NCBI RefSeq assembly: GCF_024497955.1
Contig: NZ_JANHKP010000022.1
Coordinates: 1-64,000, forward strand
Length of the DNA: 64,000 bases
From: Streptomyces sp. C10-9-1
GTDB lineage: Bacteria; Actinomycetota; Actinomycetes; Streptomycetales; Streptomycetaceae
Reading direction: 5' to 3'
The notes below the pieces were generated by a model. That model was not told the origin of the DNA. It did not search any database and saw nothing but the letters and a program-made list of their open reading frames with translations. Below are positions 19,334 through 28,298 of this stretch, piece by piece (the first letter of the stretch is position 1; each line of letters begins with the position of its first letter). The position numbers and the translations under genes were made by a program.

Positions 19334-20335
19334 ATGACTGACTCGCCCGACAGCACCACCGCTCAGCGCACCACCGGCGCCGTCGCCGCCGGCCTGGCCA
19401 CCCTCACCCCCGAGGGCGTCGTCCTCGACACCTGGTTCCCCGCTCCCCGGCTCGCCGAGGAGCCCGGCCCCGCGACCACCGAGAGGCTGACGGCCGAGCA
19501 GGCCGTCGAACTGCTCGGTGCGGGTGCCGCCAAGGCCGTCGGCACCGATGCCCGCCGCGGCGTCGAGGTCGTGGCCGTCCGCACGGTGATCGCCTCCCTC
19601 GACGACAAGCCGCTCGACGCCCACGACGCCTATCTGCGCCTCCACCTGCTCTCCCACCGGCTGGTCCGGCCGCACGGGCAGAACCTGGACGGTGTCTTCG
19701 GCCTGCTGGCCAACGTGGCCTGGACGAGCCTCGGCCCCGTCGCGGTCGACCGGCTGGAGGAGGTACGGCTCAACGCCCGTGCCGAGGGGCTGCACCTCCA
19801 GGTCACCTCCGTCGACAAGTTCCCGCGGATGACGGACTACGTGGCTCCCAAGGGCGTGCGGATCGCCGACGCCGACCGGGTGCGCCTCGGCGCCCACCTC
19901 GCCGAGGGCACCACCGTGATGCACGAGGGCTTCGTCAACTTCAACGCGGGCACCCTCGGCACCTCCATGGTCGAGGGCCGGATCTCCGCGGGCGTCGTCG
20001 TCGGGGACGGCTCGGACATCGGCGGCGGCGCCTCCACCATGGGCACCCTCTCCGGCGGCGGCAACGTCCGCATCGTGATCGGCGAGCGCTGCCTCGTCGG
20101 TGCCGAGGCGGGCGTGGGCATCGGGCTGGGCGACGAGTGCGTCGTGGAGGCGGGGCTGTACGTGACGGCGGGCACCCGCGTCACGCTCCCTGACGGCCAG
20201 ATCGTCAAGGCGCGGGAGCTGTCCGGGGCGAGCAACATCCTCTTCCGCCGCAACTCGGTCTCCGGTGCCGTCGAGGCCCGCCCGAACAACGCGGTGTGGG
20301 GCGGCCTCAACGAGGTCCTGCACAGCCACAACTGA
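19334..20335 (+). CDS. dapD: 2,3,4,5-tetrahydropyridine-2,6-dicarboxylate N-succinyltransferase
   Basis: Succinylates tetrahydrodipicolinate in the succinylase route to diaminopimelate and lysine. The 333-residue protein has the actinobacterial DapD N-terminal region and a left-handed beta-helix with hexapeptide repeats (GRISAGVVVGDGSDIGGG, MGTLSGGG). The end ASNILFRRNSVSGAVEA is characteristic. TAGGTT (19321-19326) lies 7 nt before the ATG and no Shine-Dalgarno sequence is seen, so the transcript may be leaderless. Confidence 0.96.
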   Translation: MTDSPDSTTAQRTTGAVAAGLATLTPEGVVLDTWFPAPRLAEEPGPATTERLTAEQAVELLGAGAAKAVGTDARRGVEVVAVRTVIASLDDKPLDAHDAYLRLHLLSHRLVRPHGQNLDGVFGLLANVAWTSLGPVAVDRLEEVRLNARAEGLHLQVTSVDKFPRMTDYVAPKGVRIADADRVRLGAHLAEGTTVMHEGFVNFNAGTLGTSMVEGRISAGVVVGDGSDIGGGASTMGTLSGGGNVRIVIGERCLVGAEAGVGIGLGDECVVEAGLYVTAGTRVTLPDGQIVKARELSGASNILFRRNSVSGAVEARPNNAVWGGLNEVLHSHN

Positions 20336-20409
20336 CCACCGGCGGCCGCCCCGTCGACCAACGCTCCGACCTGCTGCCGAGCGGTCGGCGTCCGTCGACG
20401 TCGGTCATC

Positions 20410-20461
20410 GTCGAGCGCCCTTCCACGGCCCGGGGTCGGCCCGGGGGAGGGCGCTCTCGAC
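20410..20461 (+). terminator. Probable dapD terminator hairpin
   Basis: GTCGAGCGCCCT (20410-20421) pairs with AGGGCGCTCTCGAC (20448-20461) with a 2-nt bulge, enclosing further GC-rich pairing. Located 75 nt after the dapD stop. Confidence 0.55.
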
Positions 20462-20526
20462 GTGCTCCGGGGTACGCGCCCCAGGCGGCGTGCGATCGCC
20501 GGTCCGCTACCCGGAGCATTCGTCGC

Positions 20527-20548
20527 CCACCGGGCTTCAGCCCGGTGG
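20527..20548. repeat. CCACCGGGC-TTCA-GCCCGGTGG hairpin, IS200/IS605-end-like
   Basis: Perfect 9-bp stem with a TTCA loop, followed by a second short hairpin (CTCTCCTCGGAGAG). The GGGCTTCAGCCC form resembles end hairpins of IS200/IS605-type elements carrying tnpB. No transposase gene is present, so it would be a remnant if real. It could equally be an additional terminator. Confidence 0.3.
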
Positions 20549-20818
20549 TGAAACGCCTCTCCTCGGAGAGCGGGGGCGACCGGCCGGTGTGGGGGCCGCG
20601 AGGTCTGCCGTGGCGGCCCTGCCCGTCACCTGCGCCTGGTCCTGCGGTGATCTCTGAGCCGTGAGCCGTGAGCCGAGGACGGGTCTGCCGTCCCGGGCAC
20701 CGGGCGGCAGGCGCCGCCGCACGGGGAGTGCGGCCGCTCCCGACGGGACGCGAGACGGCCGGGCCGCGCACCGGAAACCCCGTCGACGGCGCGAAAGCCC
20801 CCTTGCTACGGTGCCCGG

Positions 20819-21253
20819 ATGCCAGCGATCAAGCAGCTCCAAGTCGCCTTCGACTGCGCGGAACCCGAGCGCGTCGCCCGCTTCTGGTGCGAGGTGCTGG
20901 GGTACGTCATGCCCCCGCCCGCGGCGGAGTTCGCCACCTGGGAGGAGTACCGGCGCGCCCAGCCGCCGGAGGAGCAGGGCGCGTGGGCCGCGTGCCAGGA
21001 CCCTTCGGGCGCCGGCCCCCGGCTGTTCTTCCAGCGCGTCCCCGAGGGGAAGACGGCCAAGAACAGGGTGCACCTGGATGTGCGGGCGGGCATCGGGCTC
21101 GTCGGGCAGGAGCGCCTCGCCACGCTGGAGGCGGAGTGCGCACGCCTCGTCGCGCTCGGCGCGGTCCACGTGCGGACGATGGTCGCGGACGAGGAGAACG
21201 AGTCCTGCATCGTGATGCAGGACGTCGAGGGCAACGAGTTCTGCCTCGACTGA
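20819..21253 (+). CDS. VOC (glyoxalase/bleomycin resistance-like) family protein
   Basis: 144-residue VOC-fold protein (MPAIKQLQVAFDCAEPERVARFWCEVLGY...). The first beta-alpha unit, the central LFFQRVPEGKTAKNRVHLDV and the final VMQDVEGNEFCLD fit the glyoxalase-like domain used by many Streptomyces proteins. Metal-ligand positions are partly present (H in RVHLDV, E near the C-terminus), but no substrate can be assigned. TACGGT 6 nt before the ATG suggests a leaderless transcript. Confidence 0.85.
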   Translation: MPAIKQLQVAFDCAEPERVARFWCEVLGYVMPPPAAEFATWEEYRRAQPPEEQGAWAACQDPSGAGPRLFFQRVPEGKTAKNRVHLDVRAGIGLVGQERLATLEAECARLVALGAVHVRTMVADEENESCIVMQDVEGNEFCLD

Positions 21254-21352
21254 CCGGCTCTCCGGCCCCGGGGAGCGCCGCCGGACGCCCGGCGCCCCGG
21301 GGCCGGTCCGGCCCGCGCGGGGAAGGAGCGCGGGCCGGACCGGACGCCGGTG

Positions 21353-23191
21353 CTACGGGCGGAAGCGCAGCACCTGCGGGTCGTGGTCGCTGTTCTGGTC
21401 GGCGAACTCCGCGTTGATGTGCACGCTGTCGTAGGCGAAGCGGCGGATCGCCGGGCTGGTCAGGATCTGGTCCAGCACCTGGCTGTTGCCGTCGTAGACG
21501 TAGGAGTAGCGCTCGGAGCGCGGCAGGGAGGTGATGGCCGCGTGGAGCACGCCGCCGTCCGTCAGCGCCCGCGTGGTCCCCGAGAACTCGAAGTCGTTGA
21601 TGTCGCCGACCACCAGGACCCTGGCCCGCCGCTCGGCCGCGAGGACGTCCTTCACGAAGGTGTTGACCGTCTGTGCCTGGAGCAGGCGCTGCGCCTCCGA
21701 GGTGCGGTTCGGCGGCTGGTGGTGCGAGGTGAGCGACTCGTCGCCGCCCTTGGACGCGAAGTGGTTGGCGATCACGATCACCGGGCGCCCCCGGAAGCTG
21801 AACTCGCCCGCCAGCGGCTTGCGGCTGTCCTCCCAGGCGGCGTTCGCGGGATCGATCCGGCCGGGGGAGTGGGTCAGAGCCGCGCGGCCCCGCTCGCGCA
21901 CCACTCCGGTGGCGGTCGTGGCGTCGGCCGCGCCCCGGTCGGTGAAGGACACCCGCTCGGGGTTGAAGAGGAACACCTGGCGGATGTTGCCGCCGGGCTG
22001 GCCGCCGTCCTGGTTGTTCTCCGGGTCGACGGCGCGCCACTCGTAGGCCGGGCCGCCCGCCGCCTTGATCGCGTCCGTGAACATGGTCAGCGTCCGCTCG
22101 GCCGAGACGGTGCCGTCGTTCCTGCTGCCGGTGTCGTCCTGGATCTCCTCCAGGGCGAGGATGTCGGGGGACGCCAGGTTCTCCACGACCGCCCGGGCGA
22201 GGGCGTCGAACTTCTCCTGCGGGTCCGAGGGGTCGAGGTTCTCGACGTTGTAGGTGGCCACCGCCAGTTCGCCGGAGCGCTGCGGCCGGGTCCTCTCCGG
22301 ACGCAGGCCGCGGTCGTGCACCGTGCCGAGGGTGCGGGCCGCCAGCGTGTAGCCGCCGTACTGGTTGAAGTCGAGGGGGCCTTCGGTGGTGCCGCCGAGG
22401 AGGTCTCCGACGTTCGCGTCCGGGAAGGGCCGCTCGGCGAGCGGGGTGAGCGACTGCACCTTCAGGCGCCCGGTGTTCTGGGAGCCGTAGGAGCCGTAGA
22501 CCGTGCCGCCGCGCAGGTTGGCGTGCTCCCACGGCTTGACCGTCACCCACAGCTCGGCGTAGCGGTTGGTGGCCCCGACCACCCGCGAGGTGCCGATGCG
22601 GATGTTGGTGCCCTCCAGGGACTCGTAGTAGTCCAGGGCGTACGAACGGGGGCGCAGGGTGCGGCCGTTGATGCTGCCCCCGTCCTCGGGGTCGCCCTGC
22701 GGGGCGTACGCCGACGGCACCGACCAGGCCCACACGGTCACGGGGGCCGGGACCGGGTTGCCCTGGGAGAGGACGGTCACGGTCGGCCTGGATATCTGGG
22801 TCACCGACTGGTTGCCGGAGGAGGTCCCGCCGGGGACGTACTCGCCGACGGTGCCGGAGACCAGCACGTCGTCGCCGACGGAGACGGTGGGTACCGAGCC
22901 GGTGTAGACGAACACGCCCTCGCTGGTCGCCGGGTCGTCGTCGGGCCGGGTGTCCTGGATCCAGAACCCCCGGGAGCCGTAGGTCCGCACGCCCGTGACG
23001 ATGCCCGGCACGTCGGCGACCTGGCTGCCCGCGAGTGGCGAGATACGGGTGGTGCCCTGGATGTCATGGATGCGCACCGAGGGGTTCTCGGCCGCGGAGG
23101 CGCCGGTGGAGCCGGCGAGCAGGCCCGCGGCGAGCGCGGCGGCGACGAGCGCCGCGACGGCGTGGGTTCTCGGTACGACGGAGGAAGGCAT
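21353..23191 (-). CDS. Secreted endonuclease/exonuclease/phosphatase-family nuclease
   Basis: 612-residue extracellular nuclease. A Tat/Sec-like signal peptide (MPSSVVPRTHAVAALVAA...GASAA) is followed by an OB-fold/lamin-tail-like N-terminal region (about 40-280) and an EEP nuclease domain with the motifs ATYNVENLD, LALEEIQDD, VIANHFASKGGDES, VVGDINDFE and NSDHDPQVL. This matches the NucH/ExeM family. The ATG at 23191 is preferred over the preceding TTG because GGAG is 8 nt upstream. It probably scavenges nucleotides or phosphate from external DNA. Confidence 0.92.
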   Translation of the reverse strand: MPSSVVPRTHAVAALVAAALAAGLLAGSTGASAAENPSVRIHDIQGTTRISPLAGSQVADVPGIVTGVRTYGSRGFWIQDTRPDDDPATSEGVFVYTGSVPTVSVGDDVLVSGTVGEYVPGGTSSGNQSVTQISRPTVTVLSQGNPVPAPVTVWAWSVPSAYAPQGDPEDGGSINGRTLRPRSYALDYYESLEGTNIRIGTSRVVGATNRYAELWVTVKPWEHANLRGGTVYGSYGSQNTGRLKVQSLTPLAERPFPDANVGDLLGGTTEGPLDFNQYGGYTLAARTLGTVHDRGLRPERTRPQRSGELAVATYNVENLDPSDPQEKFDALARAVVENLASPDILALEEIQDDTGSRNDGTVSAERTLTMFTDAIKAAGGPAYEWRAVDPENNQDGGQPGGNIRQVFLFNPERVSFTDRGAADATTATGVVRERGRAALTHSPGRIDPANAAWEDSRKPLAGEFSFRGRPVIVIANHFASKGGDESLTSHHQPPNRTSEAQRLLQAQTVNTFVKDVLAAERRARVLVVGDINDFEFSGTTRALTDGGVLHAAITSLPRSERYSYVYDGNSQVLDQILTSPAIRRFAYDSVHINAEFADQNSDHDPQVLRFRP

Positions 23192-23308
23192 CAAGGTACT
23201 CCGGTGATGAGAGGTGAGGGGTTTCGCGCTGTTCTACGGTCGTGAACAGGACAAGCTCTACGCGCGTCAATCTCTTGGCTGGGAAGCCCACTTGTCAAGA
23301 GCTGCCGT

Positions 23309-23320
23309 CTGTACGTACAG
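23309..23320. promoter_or_regulatory. 12-bp perfect palindrome CTGTACGTACAG
   Basis: A perfect palindrome in the 286-bp region between the secreted nuclease gene (leftward) and the conserved unknown gene (rightward). Candidate operator for either; no regulator is assigned. Confidence 0.3.
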
Positions 23321-23477
23321 GGAAGCGCAGGTGAACCGCCCTGTCGGGGGCCTCCGGAAGGCCGGGGCGGCCGCCGGGACGGGGCGAACCCCGGCCGCCG
23401 GGGCACTAGGCTGGACGTGCCCCGACAGAGCCCACGAGGCCGCCCGGGCCCGTACGCGCGGAGGAGACCCGATCCAG

Positions 23478-24986
23478 ATGCCAGAAGACCGCCCCGCCCT
23501 GCCGCCGGTGCTGCTGCCCTCGGACGCGGAACTGGCCCGGGACGCCCTCGCCGCACCCCTGCTCGCGCGGGCCGTGCGGCTCGCGCGCTGGGCGGGTCCG
23601 GGGACCCGGGTCGGTGCGGGCGGCGAACTCGTCGAGGACCAACTCGCCCCCGCCGCGCGGGAACTGGGGCTGCCGGACGGCCCCGACGACGACGGCCCGG
23701 CCTACGCCAGCGAGGCGTGGCGGGTCGCCGTCGACACCGGCCTCGTGGACGTCGAGGACCCGCAGGACGAGGACGGGCCCGAGGGCGCCGGGGCCCCCGG
23801 CGGACCGGCGGGGAGCACGGCCGGGGAGGCGACAGGCGGTGCCGTCGCGGGGGCCAACCTGGCGCTGGTCACCCGGGGTTCGCCGAAGGACGTCCTCGGA
23901 CTGTGGCTGGACGCCCTCGACGTGGCGCTCGCCGACGCGGAGGCGCCCGTCGTGGACGACATCGGTGCGCTCGTCGGCGAGGACGGCGAGATCGACTTCG
24001 AGGCGCTCGACTGGGACCCCGAGGCCGAGGCCGAGTTCCTGGAGGGCGTGCTCCTCAACCTCTACCTCCTCACGGTCTCGGAAGGCACCGAGGGCGCGGC
24101 GGTCCCCCTCCCGGCCCTCGCCGCCTCGGTGGTCGTGCCGGAGGACATGGCGGAGCCCACCGACGAGGTGCTGGAGCAGGTCTCCGAGGCGATGATGCGC
24201 CTGGACGACCAGTTCCGGCTGCTGGAGCCGATCGGGCTGGTGGCCTACCAGCCCGTCGACGAGGCGCTGATGGCCGCCGAGGACGACGCCGACGACGGGG
24301 AGGAGCCCGCGGAGGAGGACCTCAGCCGCTACGGCCTGGTCCGCCTCACCGCGCTCGGCCTGTACGGCGTCCGTGCGCGGCTGCTGGAGGCCGGGCTCGC
24401 GGCACCCGCCGTGGGCGAGCTCGCGGACAAGGGCGCCGACGTCCTGCTGGACCGCCTCGCCCACTACCCCGAGGCCGCCGTCCACGCCGAGACCGGGCAG
24501 TGGCTCGCCGCGCGTCCGGCGCCCGAGGCCGCCCGTGAACTGCTCGCCGCCGCCCGGGGGCGCGACGAGGGCGGGCCGCTGCGCCGACTGCACTGCCAGC
24601 AGGCACTGGCGCTCGTCGGCCCCCAGGCCGAGCCCTCGGTGCGCGCGGTGCTCGACGACGCCCAACTGGGCGGACTGGCCCGGGTGTGGCTCGCCGAGCA
24701 CGGTGCCGCGGACGTGCCGCCCCCGCCCGAGTCGATGGTCTTCTGGCTCGCCGTCGACACGATCGCCGCCCAGCTGGCCACCGACGGGGAGACGGGCGAG
24801 CTCCGGGAACTCGTGGTGGGGCTGGTGGGCCAGCACCGGGGCTTCTTCGACGCGGCCTGGCGGGTCGACCACCCGGCGACCGCGCGGGTGCTGGAGGCCA
24901 TGGGGGCCCTGCACCCGGACAAGGGCCTCGCCAAGGAGGCCCGCAAGGCGGCCTTCAAGGCGCGCTCGCGCACCGGGGCTGCCTGA
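23478..24986 (+). CDS. Conserved Streptomyces protein of unknown function, helical repeat C-terminus
   Basis: 502-residue cytosolic protein. The N-terminus LLARAVRLARWAGPG is followed by acidic low-complexity stretches and, from about residue 270, Leu/Ala-rich helices reminiscent of HEAT-like repeats; the end is LEAMGALHPDKGLAKEARKAAFKARSRTG. The gene at 50864 has the same beginning (SDAVRIARWAAVE) and end (AAAHPDPALAKAVRRAAFQVHTGG), so the two are distant paralogs. ATG at 23478 with GGAGGAGA about 9 nt upstream. Function unknown. Confidence 0.85.
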   Translation: MPEDRPALPPVLLPSDAELARDALAAPLLARAVRLARWAGPGTRVGAGGELVEDQLAPAARELGLPDGPDDDGPAYASEAWRVAVDTGLVDVEDPQDEDGPEGAGAPGGPAGSTAGEATGGAVAGANLALVTRGSPKDVLGLWLDALDVALADAEAPVVDDIGALVGEDGEIDFEALDWDPEAEAEFLEGVLLNLYLLTVSEGTEGAAVPLPALAASVVVPEDMAEPTDEVLEQVSEAMMRLDDQFRLLEPIGLVAYQPVDEALMAAEDDADDGEEPAEEDLSRYGLVRLTALGLYGVRARLLEAGLAAPAVGELADKGADVLLDRLAHYPEAAVHAETGQWLAARPAPEAARELLAAARGRDEGGPLRRLHCQQALALVGPQAEPSVRAVLDDAQLGGLARVWLAEHGAADVPPPPESMVFWLAVDTIAAQLATDGETGELRELVVGLVGQHRGFFDAAWRVDHPATARVLEAMGALHPDKGLAKEARKAAFKARSRTGAA

Positions 24987-25522
24987 CCGCCGCCGTGCGC
25001 CGTCCGCCCCGGCAGGGGCGTGGATGCCGCCCCCGGGGCGCGTGCGGACGGGCGGAGACCGCGGCGTTCACACGGGAGCGCCCCGGCGGGACGGGCGCCC
25101 GGCCTCAGGCGTCCCGGGCGGGCCGGGGGCGTGGCCTCCGGCGTTCCGGGCGGCCACCCCGCCCGGAGGGGCTGGGGCGGCCGACGGGTCCGCCGGTCCC
25201 GTCAGCCGCCGTCGGCGCCCGCGCGGGGGAGGCATGGCGGCAGTCCGGCCACCCTCGCCTCCACCACCGCAGCACCCCTCGTCCGCGTCGTCGTCCCATC
25301 GTCCGGCGCGTCCGGCTCCCTCAGGACAGCCCGCGCCGGCCGCTGCCCTGCGTCCGGCCCGGGAAGGGGGCCCCGGGTACGGCCGGGGTGCCGTCGACGC
25401 CGTACCGCATGTCGGGCGGCAGCCCGCAGAACGGTTCCCGGCCGAGCCCGGTCACCCGCCACTCGCCGTTCCGCACGGTGGCGCCGGGGAATCCCACCGC
25501 GATCCGCGAGACTCCCCGGTGC
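24987..25522. other. 536-bp intergenic region, possible short coding remnant
   Basis: Most of this stretch shows no gene. A leftward 58-codon frame inside it has strong third-position GC bias and is listed separately. Confidence 0.4.
25321..25497 (-). CDS. Possible small protein or gene remnant downstream of the TerD-family gene
   Basis: A 58-codon frame from a GTG at 25497 reads VGFPGATVRNGEWRVTGLG..., ending SGRRGLS. About nine in ten codons end in G or C and the composition is balanced rather than Arg/Pro-rich, unlike shadow frames nearby. It begins 26 nt after the TerD-family stop on the same strand. Only a distant GGGGAG is available as ribosome site. It could be a real short gene, a 3' fragment of a lost gene, or chance. 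Confidence 0.22.
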   Translation of the reverse strand: MGFPGATVRNGEWRVTGLGREPFCGLPPDMRYGVDGTPAVPGAPFPGRTQGSGRRGLS

Positions 25523-26734
25523 TCACAGCGCCTGGGCCGCGGGCTTGACCATGCCGCGCACGGTGCGCGACTTCACGAAGTCGCCCATCGCCGTCATCTC
25601 CCACTCGCCCGAGAACTGGCGGATCAGCTTCGCCATCATGACGCCGGTCTGGGGCTCGGCACCCGTGAGGTCGAAGCGCACCAGCTCCTCGCCGGTGGCG
25701 GCGTCGATCAGGCGGCAGTACGCCTTGGCGACCTCGGTGAACTTCTGTCCGGAGAAGGAGTTCACCGTGAAGACCAGACCCGTGGCGTCGGCGGGCAGGC
25801 GGCCCAGGTCCACGACGATGACCTCGTCGTCGCCCGCGCCCTCGCCCGTCAGGTTGTCCCCGGAGTGCTTGATGGCGCCGTTGAGGATGGAGAGCTTGCC
25901 GAAGTAGCAGCTGTCCAGGTGGTTGCGCTGGGGGCCGTAGGCGATGACCGAGGCGTCCAGGTCGATGTCCTTGCCCCGGAACGCGGGCTCCCAGCCGAGG
26001 CCCATCTTGACCTGGGAGAGCAGCGGGCGCCCGCCCTTGACCAGCGACACCGTCTCGTTCTTGCGCAGACTGACCCGGCCCTTGTCCAGGTTCACCTTCC
26101 CCGCGCCGGGCGCGGGGACCGGGGGCGCCGGAGGCGCCTGCGGGGCGGCGGCCGGAGCCGCGGCGACGGGGGGAGCCGGGGGAGCGGGGGGCATCGGAGG
26201 AGCCGCGGGGGCCGCGGCCGCGGCGGGGGGAGCCTCGTCCACCGACACGCCGAAGTCGGTCGCGATGCCCGCCAGGCCGTTCGCGTAGCCCTGGCCCACC
26301 GCCCGGGCCTTCCACGCCCCGCCGCGGCGGTAGAGCTCGACCACCACCAGCGCCGTCTCGGACCCCAGCCGGGGCGGTGTGAAGGAGGCCAGCGCGCTGC
26401 CGTCGTCGGCGTTGCGGACGGTCGCGGTCGGCTCGATGCCCTGGAAGGTCTGCCCCGCCGCGTCCGGGCTCGCCGTGACGACGACCCTCTCGATGCCGGG
26501 CGGCACCGCCGCGGTGTCCACCACCACCGCGTCCGGGGCCGTCCCGCCGCCGGACCGGTAGCTGACACCGGGGCCCTGCGGCTGGTTGTAGAAGATGAAG
26601 TCGTCGTCGGAGCGCACCTTGCCGTCGGCGGTGAGCAGCAGGCCCGATACGTCGAGCCGCACCGGGGCGGTGACGTCCACCGCCACGCGCACGGCGGTGA
26701 GAGGGATGTTCGAGCCGGGGGTCATAGCTGTCAT
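25523..26734 (-). CDS. Tandem TerD-family protein (tellurium resistance/stress type)
   Basis: 403-residue protein with two TerD-type domains. The first (about 4-165) starts MTPGSNIPLTA and contains RSDDDFIFYNQPQGPG and a VELYRRGGAWKARAVGQGY core. An Ala/Pro-rich linker (about 166-210) leads to the second domain, with LDASVIAYGPQRNHLDSCYFGKL and GDDEVIVVDL. TerD domains bind calcium and act in stress and surface-signalling clusters in Streptomyces. The gene stands alone here, without terZABC. An internal ATG three codons later is an equally likely start. Confidence 0.9.
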   Translation of the reverse strand: MTAMTPGSNIPLTAVRVAVDVTAPVRLDVSGLLLTADGKVRSDDDFIFYNQPQGPGVSYRSGGGTAPDAVVVDTAAVPPGIERVVVTASPDAAGQTFQGIEPTATVRNADDGSALASFTPPRLGSETALVVVELYRRGGAWKARAVGQGYANGLAGIATDFGVSVDEAPPAAAAAPAAPPMPPAPPAPPVAAAPAAAPQAPPAPPVPAPGAGKVNLDKGRVSLRKNETVSLVKGGRPLLSQVKMGLGWEPAFRGKDIDLDASVIAYGPQRNHLDSCYFGKLSILNGAIKHSGDNLTGEGAGDDEVIVVDLGRLPADATGLVFTVNSFSGQKFTEVAKAYCRLIDAATGEELVRFDLTGAEPQTGVMMAKLIRQFSGEWEMTAMGDFVKSRTVRGMVKPAAQAL

Positions 26735-26979
26735 GAAAGGCGTAACGAGCGAGTCCGCTTTACCGTTCCCTTACTCTTTCGGCCCTTGCCCCCGGGAACT
26801 CCTCCGGTGCCTTCGGCGTCCGGCCCCGGCGCTCAGCCGCGGGGTTCGGCGCCCCGCCCCGCCCCGCCGCGCCGGGCGCCGACGCCCGGGCGGAATGCGG
26901 GGCGCCGCCGCGGTGTTCCCCCTCCGGCCGCCGTCGCAACCGGCGGCAGACCCGTACGACCTGGAGTGATGAGAGAACC

Positions 26980-27726
26980 ATGCGTGTCGAGATCTGGTCC
27001 GACGTGGCGTGTCCCTGGTGCTACATCGGCAAGGCCCGCTTCGAGAAGGGGCTCGCCGCGTTCGCCCACCGCGACGCGGTCGAGGTGGTGCACCGCTCCT
27101 TCGAGCTCGACCCGCACCGCGCCCCGGGAGACGTCGCCCCGGTGATCGACATGCTCGCGCGGAAGTACGGCCGCACGCTCGACGAGGCCCGCGCCATGGA
27201 GGAGCACGTCGCCTCCAGCGCCCGCGCCGAGGGGCTCGGCTACCGCACCGAGGGCCGCGACCACGGCAGCACCTTCGACATCCACCGGTTGCTCCACCTC
27301 GCCAAGGCCCGCGGCCGCCAGGACGCGCTGCTCTCGCTCGCCTACCGCGCGAACTTCGCCGAGGAGCGCTCCGTCTTCGACCGCGCCGTCCTGGTGGACC
27401 TGGGCGTCGAGGCCGGGCTGGAGGAGGCCGAGGTGCGCGCCGTGCTCGACGATCCCGCGGCCTACGCCGAGGAGGTGCGGGCCGACGAGAGCGAGGCCGC
27501 TTCGCTCGGCGCCACCGGTGTGCCGTTCTTCGTCTTCGACCGGCGCTACGGGGTCTCGGGCGGCCAGCCGGCCGAGCTCTTCACCCAGGCCCTGGAGCAG
27601 GCGTGGCGCGGCCGCCGGGACACCGGGCCCGCGGCCGGCGCGGTGCCGGAGGCCCGGGACGCCGCCGACCCCGCCGGGCCTGCCGCCTGCGACGCCGACG
27701 GGGCCTGCGAGGTCCCCGCCCGCTGA
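26980..27726 (+). CDS. DsbA-family oxidoreductase, FrnE-like
   Basis: 248-residue cytosolic thioredoxin-fold protein of the DsbA/FrnE group. The CPWC active site lies at about residues 11-14 (SDVACPWCYIGKARFE), and the cis-Pro region reads GATGVPFFVFDRRYGVSGGQP. The C-terminal tail has a second cysteine pair, C237-X5-C243, recalling the extra CX4C of Deinococcus FrnE. No signal peptide. The ATG is preceded by GGAGTGATGAGAG. Confidence 0.93.
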   Translation: MRVEIWSDVACPWCYIGKARFEKGLAAFAHRDAVEVVHRSFELDPHRAPGDVAPVIDMLARKYGRTLDEARAMEEHVASSARAEGLGYRTEGRDHGSTFDIHRLLHLAKARGRQDALLSLAYRANFAEERSVFDRAVLVDLGVEAGLEEAEVRAVLDDPAAYAEEVRADESEAASLGATGVPFFVFDRRYGVSGGQPAELFTQALEQAWRGRRDTGPAAGAVPEARDAADPAGPAACDADGACEVPAR

Positions 27727-28298
27727 GGACCGTCCCGCACTCCCCGGTGGCCGGCCGGTCCCCGGTGCGGAGGCGAGGCGCGGACGAAGCCGGGGTCCGG
27801 CCGACCACCGGTTCTCCACGGGACCGGTGGCCGCGAACCCCGTGCGGCGCGGCACCGCGAGGGAGCCCGTGCTGTCGAGGCCCGCGGCTGCCCGGCGCCC
27901 GCTCGGCCCGTACGCGGCGGCCAGGGGTGGACATCTCGCGCACGGCGGCGGTTCGCCGGACCCCGCCCCGCCGCACGGCGGCCGGGTCCGGCGCGGTCCT
28001 CCGCCCCGTCGACGAGACCGACCCGCCCGGGCACCGGGCCGCCGTCGTCGAGGAGGACGCGGAAGCGGCCGGGTCGCGCCTGCTGCCCGGCGCGGACCCC
28101 CCGGAAGCAGGCATCCCCGCGGTCGGGGACGGATGCGGCGCACCGCGCGCGGTCCCCCCGTCCGACGGCGGGCGCGTGCCCCGCGCGAAGGGCCCGCAGC
28201 CCGGGGGCCGGGTGCGGGGCGTGGGTGCACAGGACCGACCAACACCCGTCCCGGCCGCGCCGGTTGACCGGCGGCCGCGCGCGGACCAGGGTGATCAC
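27727..28298. other. 572-bp region without a supported gene
   Basis: The aminotransferase frame stays open upstream through this stretch and keeps a high third-position GC, but it is Arg/Pro/Gly-rich and has no family resemblance. No operator or terminator stood out. Confidence 0.4.

Larger units (their letters stand above)
20336..20818. other. 483-bp intergenic region with hairpins, no gene recognised
   Basis: Downstream of dapD, with two structured spots: an imperfect terminator hairpin (20410-20461) and a hairpin at 20527-20548. A TACGGT box lies 6 nt before the next gene's start. No open frame here looks protein-like on either strand. Confidence 0.5.

Noticed and set aside
23195..23300. 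Possible PHO box before the secreted nuclease
   Set aside because: Only one GTTCACG-like unit is present on the minus strand and the neighbouring 11-nt unit does not match the consensus.
25523..26734. A ter gene cluster (terZABC) around the TerD-family gene
   Set aside because: None of the neighbours encodes a Ter protein; it is a solitary TerD-family gene.
27727..28298. N-terminal extension of the class V aminotransferase into the upstream open frame
   Set aside because: The frame is open but Arg/Pro-rich without homology; protein-like sequence and an RBS-preceded ATG begin at 28299.
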